DNA from: a bacterium
GTDB taxonomy: Bacteria > Bdellovibrionota_B > Oligoflexia > Oligoflexales > CAIYRB01
Direction: 5' to 3'
DNA length: 33,680 bases
Assembly (NCBI GenBank): GCA_900299215.1
Contig: OMIY01000383.1
Span: forward strand, 1 to 33,680
The position numbers and the translations under genes were made by a program. Within the stretch, counting starts at the first letter, position 1. Every line of letters starts with the position of its first letter. Under the pieces are notes generated by a model. It did no database searches. It was not told where the DNA came from and saw only the letters and a list, made by a program, of their open reading frames with translations. Shown here piece after piece: positions 8,073 through 14,971 of the stretch.

Positions 8073-9140
8073 ATGCGTATACCGATGATGCAACTAATAG
8101 TCAGCCAACTTGCTGCGACGATGATACTATGTTCAGCATCCGCAAGCGCCGTTGAAAATCAGGAAACTTCGGAAACCGTCATACCAAGCGACTCCATCAG
8201 CGAAGCGGTGACCGAAGGTAGAAAATTTGTCGCAGTCTTTGGCGATAGTGTATCAATGGCCACAATGGCAGATGCCAAGCTGGGAAGCCCAGGACCTCGA
8301 TTCTATGCGGATTTTCTTGCATCAATTGCGGCAGCAAGCGCTTATGACGCCACTCTCGGAAAACTTAAACGCGAGCGAACCGAAGATGAACAGCATAGAC
8401 TTTTGACCGCTTTTTTTGGCAACATGGCGCGCCTCAATCTCTCCCCTTATTTTGGCAATCAAAACTATTCGCTGCCAGTTTTGATCAAGTCAAGTCATGG
8501 TAAAAAGCCAGTTGTTTATAATGGCGCTAGGATGGCCGGAGCATATCACTTTGGCCATCTATACCTAGCTACTTTTAAAAAATTTCTTGAACGCCATCCA
8601 TTCCTTTCATCACCCGATTTGATAGTCGTCAATTTTAATGGCATGGATTTCATGGAGGGCTGGTCACTCGAATCCTATGCAAATAGCGTGAGAGCATTTT
8701 ATAGAGAGCTGACAAAGCTTGCTCCCAGGGCAAACATCGTGCTCACTGGATTGGCTGATCCGGTACCCTTACTAACCGCCCCTGACAAAGTAACTATCCC
8801 CAACTCACCTGCTGGACCAATCACTTGCACTCAGCTCTACAAAATTGTTCGATTCGGGAACAAAACAGGCCTTTTCCCCGGTGCACCAGAGGAAAATATT
8901 GAAGCGGCACGGAAGAAGATCAGGGACATGAACCAAATTCTTGCAAACGCGACTGCAAGTCTTAACGAAGACCGCGAAAATTTTCCAGAATTTGAAGGTC
9001 AAGCGATCTTTGTACCACCAATGAGCGGAGACGGAGAGGATAGCGCTAACCACATAGCCGCCGATTGCATCCACCCAGACCAATTCATACAGGCTGCGCT
9101 CGGTCGCTACATGTGGCCATTCATCGAACCACTCCTGTAA
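8073..9140 (+). CDS. Secreted SGNH/GDSL-like hydrolase
   Basis: This is an exported esterase-like protein. A Sec signal (MMQLIVSQLAATMILCSASASA) is followed by block I VFGDSVSMATMA (GDS with Ser), an NGARMAG segment (block II Gly), VVNFNGMDFM (block III, Asn in an NGMD context) and C-terminal AADCIHPDQF (block V Asp-x-x-His). The four SGNH positions therefore all appear present. It follows the MFS gene after 39 bp with an AGGAG Shine-Dalgarno, so it is probably the third gene of that operon. It could act on the exported glycosylated product or on an envelope ester. It is not obviously a paralogue of the DUF459 protein at 27-1109. Confidence 0.75.
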   Translation: MRIPMMQLIVSQLAATMILCSASASAVENQETSETVIPSDSISEAVTEGRKFVAVFGDSVSMATMADAKLGSPGPRFYADFLASIAAASAYDATLGKLKRERTEDEQHRLLTAFFGNMARLNLSPYFGNQNYSLPVLIKSSHGKKPVVYNGARMAGAYHFGHLYLATFKKFLERHPFLSSPDLIVVNFNGMDFMEGWSLESYANSVRAFYRELTKLAPRANIVLTGLADPVPLLTAPDKVTIPNSPAGPITCTQLYKIVRFGNKTGLFPGAPEENIEAARKKIRDMNQILANATASLNEDRENFPEFEGQAIFVPPMSGDGEDSANHIAADCIHPDQFIQAALGRYMWPFIEPLL

Positions 9141-9189
9141 CAAAGATAATTTGGACACGTCTACAATTACCGCCCTTTATTAGAGTCAA

Positions 9190-9217
9190 GACGCCAACTT
9201 CATATGAGGTTGGCGTC
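9190..9217. terminator. Hairpin terminator-like element
   Basis: GACGCCAACTTC pairs with GAGGTTGGCGTC around an ATAT loop (12 pairs, one G-U), 50 bp after the SGNH gene. No downstream T run is present, so an intrinsic terminator is possible but not typical. Confidence 0.5.
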
Positions 9218-9291
9218 ATCAACTCAGCTAGCCCAGTTTAAAAACGACCTTAAAACCTAATGCTTCAGGCTTTTTTACCGATCTTCGGAAT

Positions 9292-9316
9292 GGAGGAATA
9301 CCTCCTCCCACAGAGG
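9292..9316 (+). promoter_or_regulatory. GGAGG/CCTCC hairpin next to the ribosome binding site
   Basis: GGAGG (9292-9296) and CCTCC (9301-9305) form a small hairpin just upstream of the AGAGG (9312-9316) used for ATG 9321. The CCTCC arm could alternatively mask that binding site. This is suggestive only. Confidence 0.25.
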
Positions 9317-9320
9317 CTCG

Positions 9321-10682
9321 ATGAAAATCCTAGTAGCAAAAATAGTTGAGATCTTTCGCTACCTGATTGTCTCCAATGCTGGGCTTTCAGAAGACGAGAT
9401 TGCGTTCATCAAAATCTGGGAGCTTGAGAAAGTTTGGCTTTTAGCGAGACATACAACTAAAGTAATGGCGATTGTTCTGACAATTTCGATAATACCTATC
9501 TCCATTTTAAGTCCAGCCCCACAACGTTACGCTCAAATCCCAACTCACACACTGATGTCGCTAATATCCCTAATTTGGGCTTTTAAGCATAAAGAGTTAA
9601 AAGCATATACCATGTGGCTTGCTTTCGCTCTGGCAGGCGTAGCTGCAGCTGGCTACGCGATAGCTATCGCACTGGCATTCTTGAATGGTGCAGATATAAA
9701 CTCCTTGGTCTTTCTGATTGCAATACATTCAGCGATTACGATCGTATCAGTGACTCAGTATCCGTTCAGCAATGGCACGATCCTAATTTGGACTTGCGGA
9801 GTCTACGCAGCAACCACTGCGGCCATTTCTGCTGATAAATCGATCGATTTAATGCGTGTCTATCAAGTTTATGCTTTTGTGCTCATCATCGCTACTTGGT
9901 TCCGTTACGCCCTAGTCCAAAATATTCGCAGTGAGGCACTTACCGAATTTGCCTATAGGCAGCTCATCATAGCCGAACATCGCGAGCAGTCCATTGAAGT
10001 CGAACGTCAACTCCATGAAGCAAGGGAACTGCAAAGTTCGTTCACTCCAAGTTTTGAAAAACCACAGATTCCAGGTCTTAAAATCGATATCTATCACAAA
10101 CGAGTTGAACGACTAGCTACGGCGTGGTGTGGTGTACGCCATCTAACGCAAGGAGAATCCGTGGTATTCCTCGCAGATGCCACCACCTTGGGAGTGAGTG
10201 CAGCGCTCATAATTCATTCACTTCAGGCTTTGTGGGTACTAAGTCTAAATGCTTCGAACTTTAGTCCAGAATCTTGGCTGACAACCGCTCAAAGAGCTCT
10301 TGGCGCAGTAAGTCAAGAAGTTGAAGGTGCGATCAACTTATCATTAGCAGTTTTTGCCAAAGATTATGTGGCACTTTACAGCACTAATCAGAGCAACTTT
10401 TGGCTTACTGTTGAGAGTGGCGAAAAAAATGACGGAAGATCAAGGGGAATTAGACTTATCAGCAACTCCAACCACACACCATCTTTCGGTCAGACCGCTA
10501 TAAGGAAGATTATATTTCAAGTCCCAACGAAAAAAAATCAAGCAATCATACTGGCAACAAAGAATGAAACGCTGGAGCATATTGACGGAGAAGCGAAAGA
10601 TTTATTTGAGGCAAAATCATCTGTAGCAGAGCAACAAGCAGACCGTTTGATGGTATGGGTGTCTTATGCGGAAGCTAGCTAA
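9321..10682 (+). CDS. Membrane SpoIIE/PP2C-like pseudophosphatase
   Basis: The N-terminal half has about six predicted membrane helices (residues 40-200). A helical linker (VERQLHEARELQSSFTP) matches the start of RsbU/SpoIIE-type phosphatase domains, and a C-terminal PP2C-like domain spans about 235-450. Aligned by eye with the next gene, all metal/catalytic motifs are damaged: GGDW becomes ATAW, ADATGKG becomes ADATTLG, SAGH becomes STNQ, TDGV becomes TKNE and HDDQ becomes QADR. The fold residues around them (FLADAT, RLMVW) persist. The protein is thus probably a catalytically dead paralogue of its downstream partner, kept intact at full length (453 aa) and overlapping it by 17 bp. A regulatory or scaffold role for the active phosphatase is my inference. 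Confidence 0.75.
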   Translation: MKILVAKIVEIFRYLIVSNAGLSEDEIAFIKIWELEKVWLLARHTTKVMAIVLTISIIPISILSPAPQRYAQIPTHTLMSLISLIWAFKHKELKAYTMWLAFALAGVAAAGYAIAIALAFLNGADINSLVFLIAIHSAITIVSVTQYPFSNGTILIWTCGVYAATTAAISADKSIDLMRVYQVYAFVLIIATWFRYALVQNIRSEALTEFAYRQLIIAEHREQSIEVERQLHEARELQSSFTPSFEKPQIPGLKIDIYHKRVERLATAWCGVRHLTQGESVVFLADATTLGVSAALIIHSLQALWVLSLNASNFSPESWLTTAQRALGAVSQEVEGAINLSLAVFAKDYVALYSTNQSNFWLTVESGEKNDGRSRGIRLISNSNHTPSFGQTAIRKIIFQVPTKKNQAIILATKNETLEHIDGEAKDLFEAKSSVAEQQADRLMVWVSYAEAS

Positions 10683-12021
10683 CTGGTTAACTTTTAAGTA
10701 CGAGGAAATTAGTGAAGAAGAACAAATCTTCACTAATGAATGGATAAGTAAGCATCAAACTATGTACATGATCGCTGTGGCAAGATTTTGCCGCTGGTTG
10801 TTTCCAATCTTCGCATCTATTTTGTTTATTTCAAAAAGCACTACGGACATGAATACTGAAATCTTTGCACTTATACTTTTGACGATTCTGGCCTGGATGG
10901 GTACTCTCATTAAGAGTCTCAGCGCACGCCAAATCCAGAGCTTAACGGCAATTGCATGCCTCATCTTATTTTTTGGCTCAGCAGTAATATTACAACAAAC
11001 ATTCAGCCAACAATTTGACCCGTCATTGACCGCTGTGGTCACCAACACCTACATCGCAGCTCACATATTTAGTATTCGTGTATTCCCTTATCGTTCACCA
11101 CTAGTCATCCTCTGGGCTATCGTACAGTTTTTGGTAGCCGTAAAACTTTTCAGCCTCAATCCTGAGCTAAAAATCCCCGACTTGATAGCAGAATTAGCAC
11201 TTATTGCAGCTATATCAGTGGGATTATTTTACTCTTGGATACACAGACTCCACTCCGAGGCCGTGCTTGAATTCAGAGCCAGAAAAATCTTATCTGAAGA
11301 TGAAAAATCTAAGCAACTAGCGCTTCAAAGGGATATAGAAGCGGCTGAGCGCAATGCGTACGGAGATGGCTCCACATTTAAAATCAAGCTGGCGCGCGAT
11401 CTAACTGTGTCAATGTTTCAGCGCCGATTTTCAGCTCTTGGTGGAGACTGGGCGACTTACAAGGTATTTCCTGACGGCAAAATAGTCCTCATTGTTGCCG
11501 ATGCTACCGGCAAGGGCATCCAGGCGGCCTTAGTGATTCAGGCATTAAGGACCATGTGGGATACAATTCAGAATCAAGACACGTTATCTCCAATTCCCTG
11601 GCTAAACACAGTAAACAAGGTTTTTTTTCAGCTTGGACATCGCCGCGATCATACTTTAACGCTAGGATTGCTTGAACTTGACGACAAGGGAATTACCTAC
11701 TATTCGGCTGGCCACGTACCTGTATTCGTCATTAGAAAAGAAAAGGACGGATCGGAACAGGTTGACACCGTGGTTGGACGAGGTTCTCCTCTTGGACTAG
11801 ATGAGGAGTTATCAGTTGAGCCGGTAAGGCACGATTTCGATCTGAGTGAGCTGTCTGGACTGATGCTCGGAACGGACGGAGTCTTTGACCGCGGCGTGAG
11901 GACTCGCAAACGTGACATCGTCAAGCTACAGCAGGTTTTTACGATTAACGGAGAAGCCGGCCTAAATGACCTACCTCAGCATGATGATCAATTAGTTGTT
12001 TGGCTGCATTCAGCAGCATAG
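10666..12021 (+). CDS. Membrane-anchored SpoIIE-family PP2C phosphatase
   Basis: This is predicted to dephosphorylate phospho-Ser/Thr proteins, usually anti-anti-sigma (STAS) partners in RsbU/SpoIIE systems. About six membrane helices occupy residues 25-190, a linker follows, and the phosphatase domain runs from about 230 to 450. Active-site motifs look intact: GGDW, VADATGKG (metal-binding Asp and GKG), YYSAGH, MLGTDGVFD and a terminal HDDQLVVW. Length is 451 aa, the same architecture as the overlapping upstream gene, so the two arose by tandem duplication. No STAS protein, anti-sigma kinase or sigma factor is found nearby, so the target is not known. The membrane half may sense an envelope signal. 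Confidence 0.85.
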   Translation: MRKLANWLTFKYEEISEEEQIFTNEWISKHQTMYMIAVARFCRWLFPIFASILFISKSTTDMNTEIFALILLTILAWMGTLIKSLSARQIQSLTAIACLILFFGSAVILQQTFSQQFDPSLTAVVTNTYIAAHIFSIRVFPYRSPLVILWAIVQFLVAVKLFSLNPELKIPDLIAELALIAAISVGLFYSWIHRLHSEAVLEFRARKILSEDEKSKQLALQRDIEAAERNAYGDGSTFKIKLARDLTVSMFQRRFSALGGDWATYKVFPDGKIVLIVADATGKGIQAALVIQALRTMWDTIQNQDTLSPIPWLNTVNKVFFQLGHRRDHTLTLGLLELDDKGITYYSAGHVPVFVIRKEKDGSEQVDTVVGRGSPLGLDEELSVEPVRHDFDLSELSGLMLGTDGVFDRGVRTRKRDIVKLQQVFTINGEAGLNDLPQHDDQLVVWLHSAA

Positions 12022-12040
12022 TGCAGACACACAATAGTTG

Positions 12041-12069
12041 TTGGTGAATCCTGACAAATGACCTAAAAG
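12041..12069 (+). promoter_or_regulatory. Possible sigma70-type promoter before ilvA
   Basis: TTGGTG (12041-12046), a 17-bp spacer and TAAAAG (12064-12069) give a partial match to -35/-10 boxes ahead of the GTG start of ilvA. It is a weak prediction by eye. Confidence 0.25.
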
Positions 12070-12105
12070 GGGGGTGGTCGACGCTCGGATCAGGTATTTA
12101 ATATC

Positions 12106-13602
12106 GTGCTGAAAGATATTCTCAAAGCTAGGGTTTATGAAGTCGCCAAGCGGACACCGCTGGAGCTGGCTCCTTCACTTTCACACGAGCTTGGGCACCG
12201 GATCCACTTGAAGCGCGAAGACTTACAACCGATTTTTTCTTTCAAAATTCGGGGGGCTTACAATCGCATTGCCGCGCTTTCTCCAGCTGAACGCGAGCGG
12301 GGCGTCATCTGTGCCTCCGCCGGCAATCATGGCCAGGGCGTGGCACTCTCGGCTCAGCGCCTTGGGATTCCAGCCTGGGTGGTCATGCCTACTACGACCC
12401 CTGATATTAAAGTTCAAGCGGTGGCGCGGTTCGGAGCCAAAATAGTTTTAGCTGGTGATCACTACTCCCAAGCCTATGAACGGTCCTTACAACTGGTAGA
12501 AACGACTGGCGCCACCATGATTCATCCTTTCGATGATCCTCTAGTGATTGCGGGTCAAGGGACGATCGGCAAGGAAATTCTTGAGGATCTGCCGGAAGTT
12601 GACGCCATCTTTGTACCTGTTGGTGGTGGCGGCCTTCTTGCTGGAATCGCTGCTTATGTGAAAGCCCTTAACCCCACCGTTAAGATTTATGGCGTCGAAC
12701 CCAAAGATAGCGATGCCATGGCCCGATCTGTCGAAGCCGGCAATCGTTTGACACTTCCAGACGTAGGGATATTTGCTGATGGGGTCGCAGTTCGGCAGGT
12801 AGGAGCCCACACTTTTACCCTGAGCCAACAACTCGTCGATGGCTACATTCGGGTGACCACAGATGAGATTTGCTCGGCAATCCACGACATTTACCGTGAA
12901 ACGCGCACCCTACTGGAACCAGCAGGAGCCCTGTCCTGGGCAGGGGCGAAGAAACATCTCGCTGAGTCGCAGCAAAAAGGCCTTAATGTTGTCACCGTCA
13001 ACTCAGGTGCCAACATGAACTTCCAAAGGTTACAGTTTGTTGCTGAGAGGGCGATGACAGGTGCAGGGCTCGAGTGCCTTTATGCGGTACGTCTTGCCGA
13101 ACGCCCTGGCAGCCTTAAGGCGCTATGTTCAGACATTCTCGGCGGTCGCAGCATTACTGAGTTTAATTATCGCAAAAGCGACCCCGACGATGCATTTATT
13201 CTTCTGGGGATTGCAGCAGAAAAGCCGAGCGATCATGCTGGATTTACTGCTAAATTACGGGATAAGGGTTATTTTTTTGCTGACTTAACTGACAATGACC
13301 TAGCCAAGGAACATGTACGTCACATGGTAGGTGGTCGGGCCAAGCACGTAAGCACCGAAGAGCTCTACAGCTTTGTTTTTCCGGAGCGCCCCGGAGCATT
13401 AGCCAGTTTTTTGTCCGCCATAAGTGACGGTTGGAACATCTCTCTTTTTCACTATAGATCGCACGGAGCCGACTACGGACGGGTGCTAATTGCTTTCGAA
13501 GTAGAGAATTCGGAGCGAACCCAATTTGAGCAGCATTTAGGTGCTATTGGTTATCCTTTCAAGCGCGAAACAGATAACCCTGCATACCAATTATTGCTGT
13601 GA
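12106..13602 (+). CDS. ilvA: Threonine ammonia-lyase, biosynthetic (IlvA)
   Basis: A PLP enzyme converting L-threonine to 2-oxobutanoate and ammonia, the first committed step to isoleucine. The catalytic domain (about 1-320) has the PLP Lys in PIFSFKIRGAYN, the SAGNHGQG loop and the GGGG phosphate loop in VPVGGGGLLAG. Two C-terminal ACT-like regulatory domains follow (VRLAERPGSLKALCSDILGG and FVFPERPGALASFLS, with WNISLFHYRSHGADYGRVL), as in the isoleucine-inhibited Escherichia coli long form. Length is 498 aa. The start is GTG; an in-frame stop at 12064 leaves no other good start, and the Shine-Dalgarno is weak. It precedes the ilvE operon and lies before its attenuator, so it may be transcribed separately or read through. 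Confidence 0.97.
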   Translation: MLKDILKARVYEVAKRTPLELAPSLSHELGHRIHLKREDLQPIFSFKIRGAYNRIAALSPAERERGVICASAGNHGQGVALSAQRLGIPAWVVMPTTTPDIKVQAVARFGAKIVLAGDHYSQAYERSLQLVETTGATMIHPFDDPLVIAGQGTIGKEILEDLPEVDAIFVPVGGGGLLAGIAAYVKALNPTVKIYGVEPKDSDAMARSVEAGNRLTLPDVGIFADGVAVRQVGAHTFTLSQQLVDGYIRVTTDEICSAIHDIYRETRTLLEPAGALSWAGAKKHLAESQQKGLNVVTVNSGANMNFQRLQFVAERAMTGAGLECLYAVRLAERPGSLKALCSDILGGRSITEFNYRKSDPDDAFILLGIAAEKPSDHAGFTAKLRDKGYFFADLTDNDLAKEHVRHMVGGRAKHVSTEELYSFVFPERPGALASFLSAISDGWNISLFHYRSHGADYGRVLIAFEVENSERTQFEQHLGAIGYPFKRETDNPAYQLLL

Positions 13603-13644
13603 GCTCAGTTATGTACAAGTTTTGTAATTAGCCAGATTTTTTGT

Positions 13645-13672
13645 TTGCGATTATTTTCAAAAGTGCTAGGTT
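13645..13672 (+). promoter_or_regulatory. Possible promoter of the ilv leader
   Basis: TTGCGA (13645-13650), a 16-bp spacer and TAGGTT (13667-13672) are a partial sigma70 match that would start transcription about 40 nt before the leader peptide. The boxes are weak, so transcript mapping is needed. Confidence 0.25.
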
Positions 13673-13718
13673 CCGAACGCTCGTAAGTAATTTAGGTTGT
13701 TCACCCGGACTCAGAATC

Positions 13719-13784
13719 GTGATCACTTTCCAAATTATCATTATTGCGATTATTAGCTCGATCCTCGAGAGGGACCGGACCTAG
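13719..13784 (+). CDS. ilvL: Isoleucine-rich leader peptide (IlvL-like)
   Basis: A short ORF absent from the ORF track: GTG start, 21 codons, TAG stop. It encodes (V/M)ITFQIIIIAIISSILERDRT, with 8 isoleucines of 21 residues, including four in a row and a further pair. Only one Leu and no internal Val occur, so charged tRNA-Ile is the likely sensed signal. The Shine-Dalgarno is weak (GGAC about 9 nt upstream). It sits in the 271-bp ilvA-ilvE gap, just before an intrinsic terminator. In enterobacterial ilv operons a leader of this kind stalls ribosomes when isoleucine or related tRNAs are uncharged. The composition is unlikely by chance, but translation is not shown. Confidence 0.75.
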   Translation: MITFQIIIIAIISSILERDRT

Positions 13785-13823
13785 GAGCACACGACTGAAA
13801 GCTCACAAAACCCCGGATCCCAC
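13771..13823 (+). promoter_or_regulatory. Predicted antiterminator of the ilv attenuator
   Basis: GGGACCGG (13771-13778), at the end of the leader ORF, can pair with CCGGATCCC (13813-13821; one bulged A), which is the 5' arm of the downstream terminator. A ribosome at the leader stop codon would cover the first segment and allow termination. One stalled at the Ile cluster (13734-13763) would leave it free and permit readthrough. Pairing was worked out by eye. Confidence 0.55.
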
Positions 13824-13841
13824 AAAGGTTCCGGGGTTTTT
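13807..13841 (+). terminator. Intrinsic terminator (attenuator) before ilvE
   Basis: AAAACCCCGGATCC pairs with GGTTCCGGGGTTTT across a CACAAA loop (one T-T mismatch) and runs into TTTTT. It ends 33 bp before the ilvE start, after the leader ORF, so it must be read through for operon expression. The position and strength mark it as an attenuator rather than the ilvA terminator. Confidence 0.85.
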
Positions 13842-13873
13842 ACTTAGGACTAGAACTTAGAGAGACAATAACG

Positions 13874-14971
13874 ATGTCATTAGTTACGCAGGAACCGCTT
13901 GAAATCGCCCCACAACTAGCTGCGCTAGTAAACGAATTTCAACTGCCTAAACCGCTTGGGTTTGGACAAGCGATGGCTCCTATCATGGCAACCATGGATT
14001 ATTGTGATGGAGTTTGGTCAGATTTAAGCCTGAAAAAGTACGAACCGCTATCACTCGACCCCGCCTGTAAATCTTTGCATTATGGACAGCTAATTTTTGA
14101 AGGTATGAAGGCATTTCGGCTTGTCGATGGGCGAGTTGCATTATTTCGCCCCGAATTAAACAGTCGTCGCTTTAATGCCTCGGCTCGGCGTATGGCTATG
14201 CCAGAGCTTCCAGAGGAACTTTTCATGCAAGCCGTGATGAGCCTGAGCTATCACTTAAGACATGCTGTTCCAAAAGGCGACGGAGAATCCCTCTACTTGC
14301 GCCCCCTGATGCTTGCAACCGATGTTGGACTGAGCCTTAAACCGGCTTCAACCTATAAATTTTTGGTTATTGCTAGTCCCTCAGGTGCCTACTTTGCTAG
14401 CGGCAAGGTAACTGCTTTAATCGAACGCCACGATTGCCGCGCTGCACCTGGAGGTACAGGAGCATTCAAAGTTGCTGGAAATTACGGCTCAAGTATCCGC
14501 GCAGATATTAAGGCGACGAGCCTAAAGTGCCAACAAACGCTTTGGCTGGACGCAGTCGAAAAATCCTATGTTGAAGAGTTTTCGGGAATGAACTTTTTTG
14601 CGGTTATCGACGGCGAACTTTGGACGCCCCCGCTTAGTGATTCAATTCTCGGGGGTGTCACCCGAGATTCGGTCATAAAACTCGCGGAAGGTCTGGGCGT
14701 AAAGGTCCACGAGCAACCGATTCACATCGATGATTTAATTAGCGCCATCAAAGCTGGTCAATGTCGTGAACTTTTTGCCTGCGGAACGGCAGCTGTTATT
14801 TCGCCTGTCCATGCTCTTGCTGAAAGAGATGGCACCCTTCACGAGTTGACAAACTTAAAAACAGAAGAGTCCCTTAGCTTAGCATTGCGCCGTGAACTTG
14901 TTGCGGTTCAGACTGGCGCTAAATTGACGGCCGGTGATTGGGTCAAACCTGTGAGCCAAATGCCATGCTAA
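13874..14971 (+). CDS. ilvE: Branched-chain amino acid aminotransferase (IlvE, type II)
   Basis: A PLP fold-type IV aminotransferase that performs the last step of Val, Leu and Ile synthesis. The 365-aa length and sequence style (FGQAMAPIMATMDY near the start, LHYGQLIFEGMKAFR, YLRPLMLATD) fit the BCAT type II group seen in many bacteria and eukaryotes rather than the shorter E. coli-type IlvE. The PLP Lys is in GGTGAFKVAGNYGSS; EEFSGMNFF and the GGVTRDSVI phosphate-binding region follow. It is the first gene after the attenuator, and its last 7 bp overlap the start of ilvB, so the two are likely coupled. Confidence 0.96.
   Translation: MSLVTQEPLEIAPQLAALVNEFQLPKPLGFGQAMAPIMATMDYCDGVWSDLSLKKYEPLSLDPACKSLHYGQLIFEGMKAFRLVDGRVALFRPELNSRRFNASARRMAMPELPEELFMQAVMSLSYHLRHAVPKGDGESLYLRPLMLATDVGLSLKPASTYKFLVIASPSGAYFASGKVTALIERHDCRAAPGGTGAFKVAGNYGSSIRADIKATSLKCQQTLWLDAVEKSYVEEFSGMNFFAVIDGELWTPPLSDSILGGVTRDSVIKLAEGLGVKVHEQPIHIDDLISAIKAGQCRELFACGTAAVISPVHALAERDGTLHELTNLKTEESLSLALRRELVAVQTGAKLTAGDWVKPVSQMPC

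Noticed and set aside
9321-12021. A frameshift splitting one phosphatase gene
   Set aside because: Both ORFs contain the complete membrane half and a complete phosphatase-like domain of nearly equal length; they are paralogues, not halves.
13603-13873. T-box riboswitch before the ilv operon
   Set aside because: No T-box consensus (AGGGTGGNACCGCG) or Stem I was seen; the Ile-rich leader ORF and terminator explain the region better.
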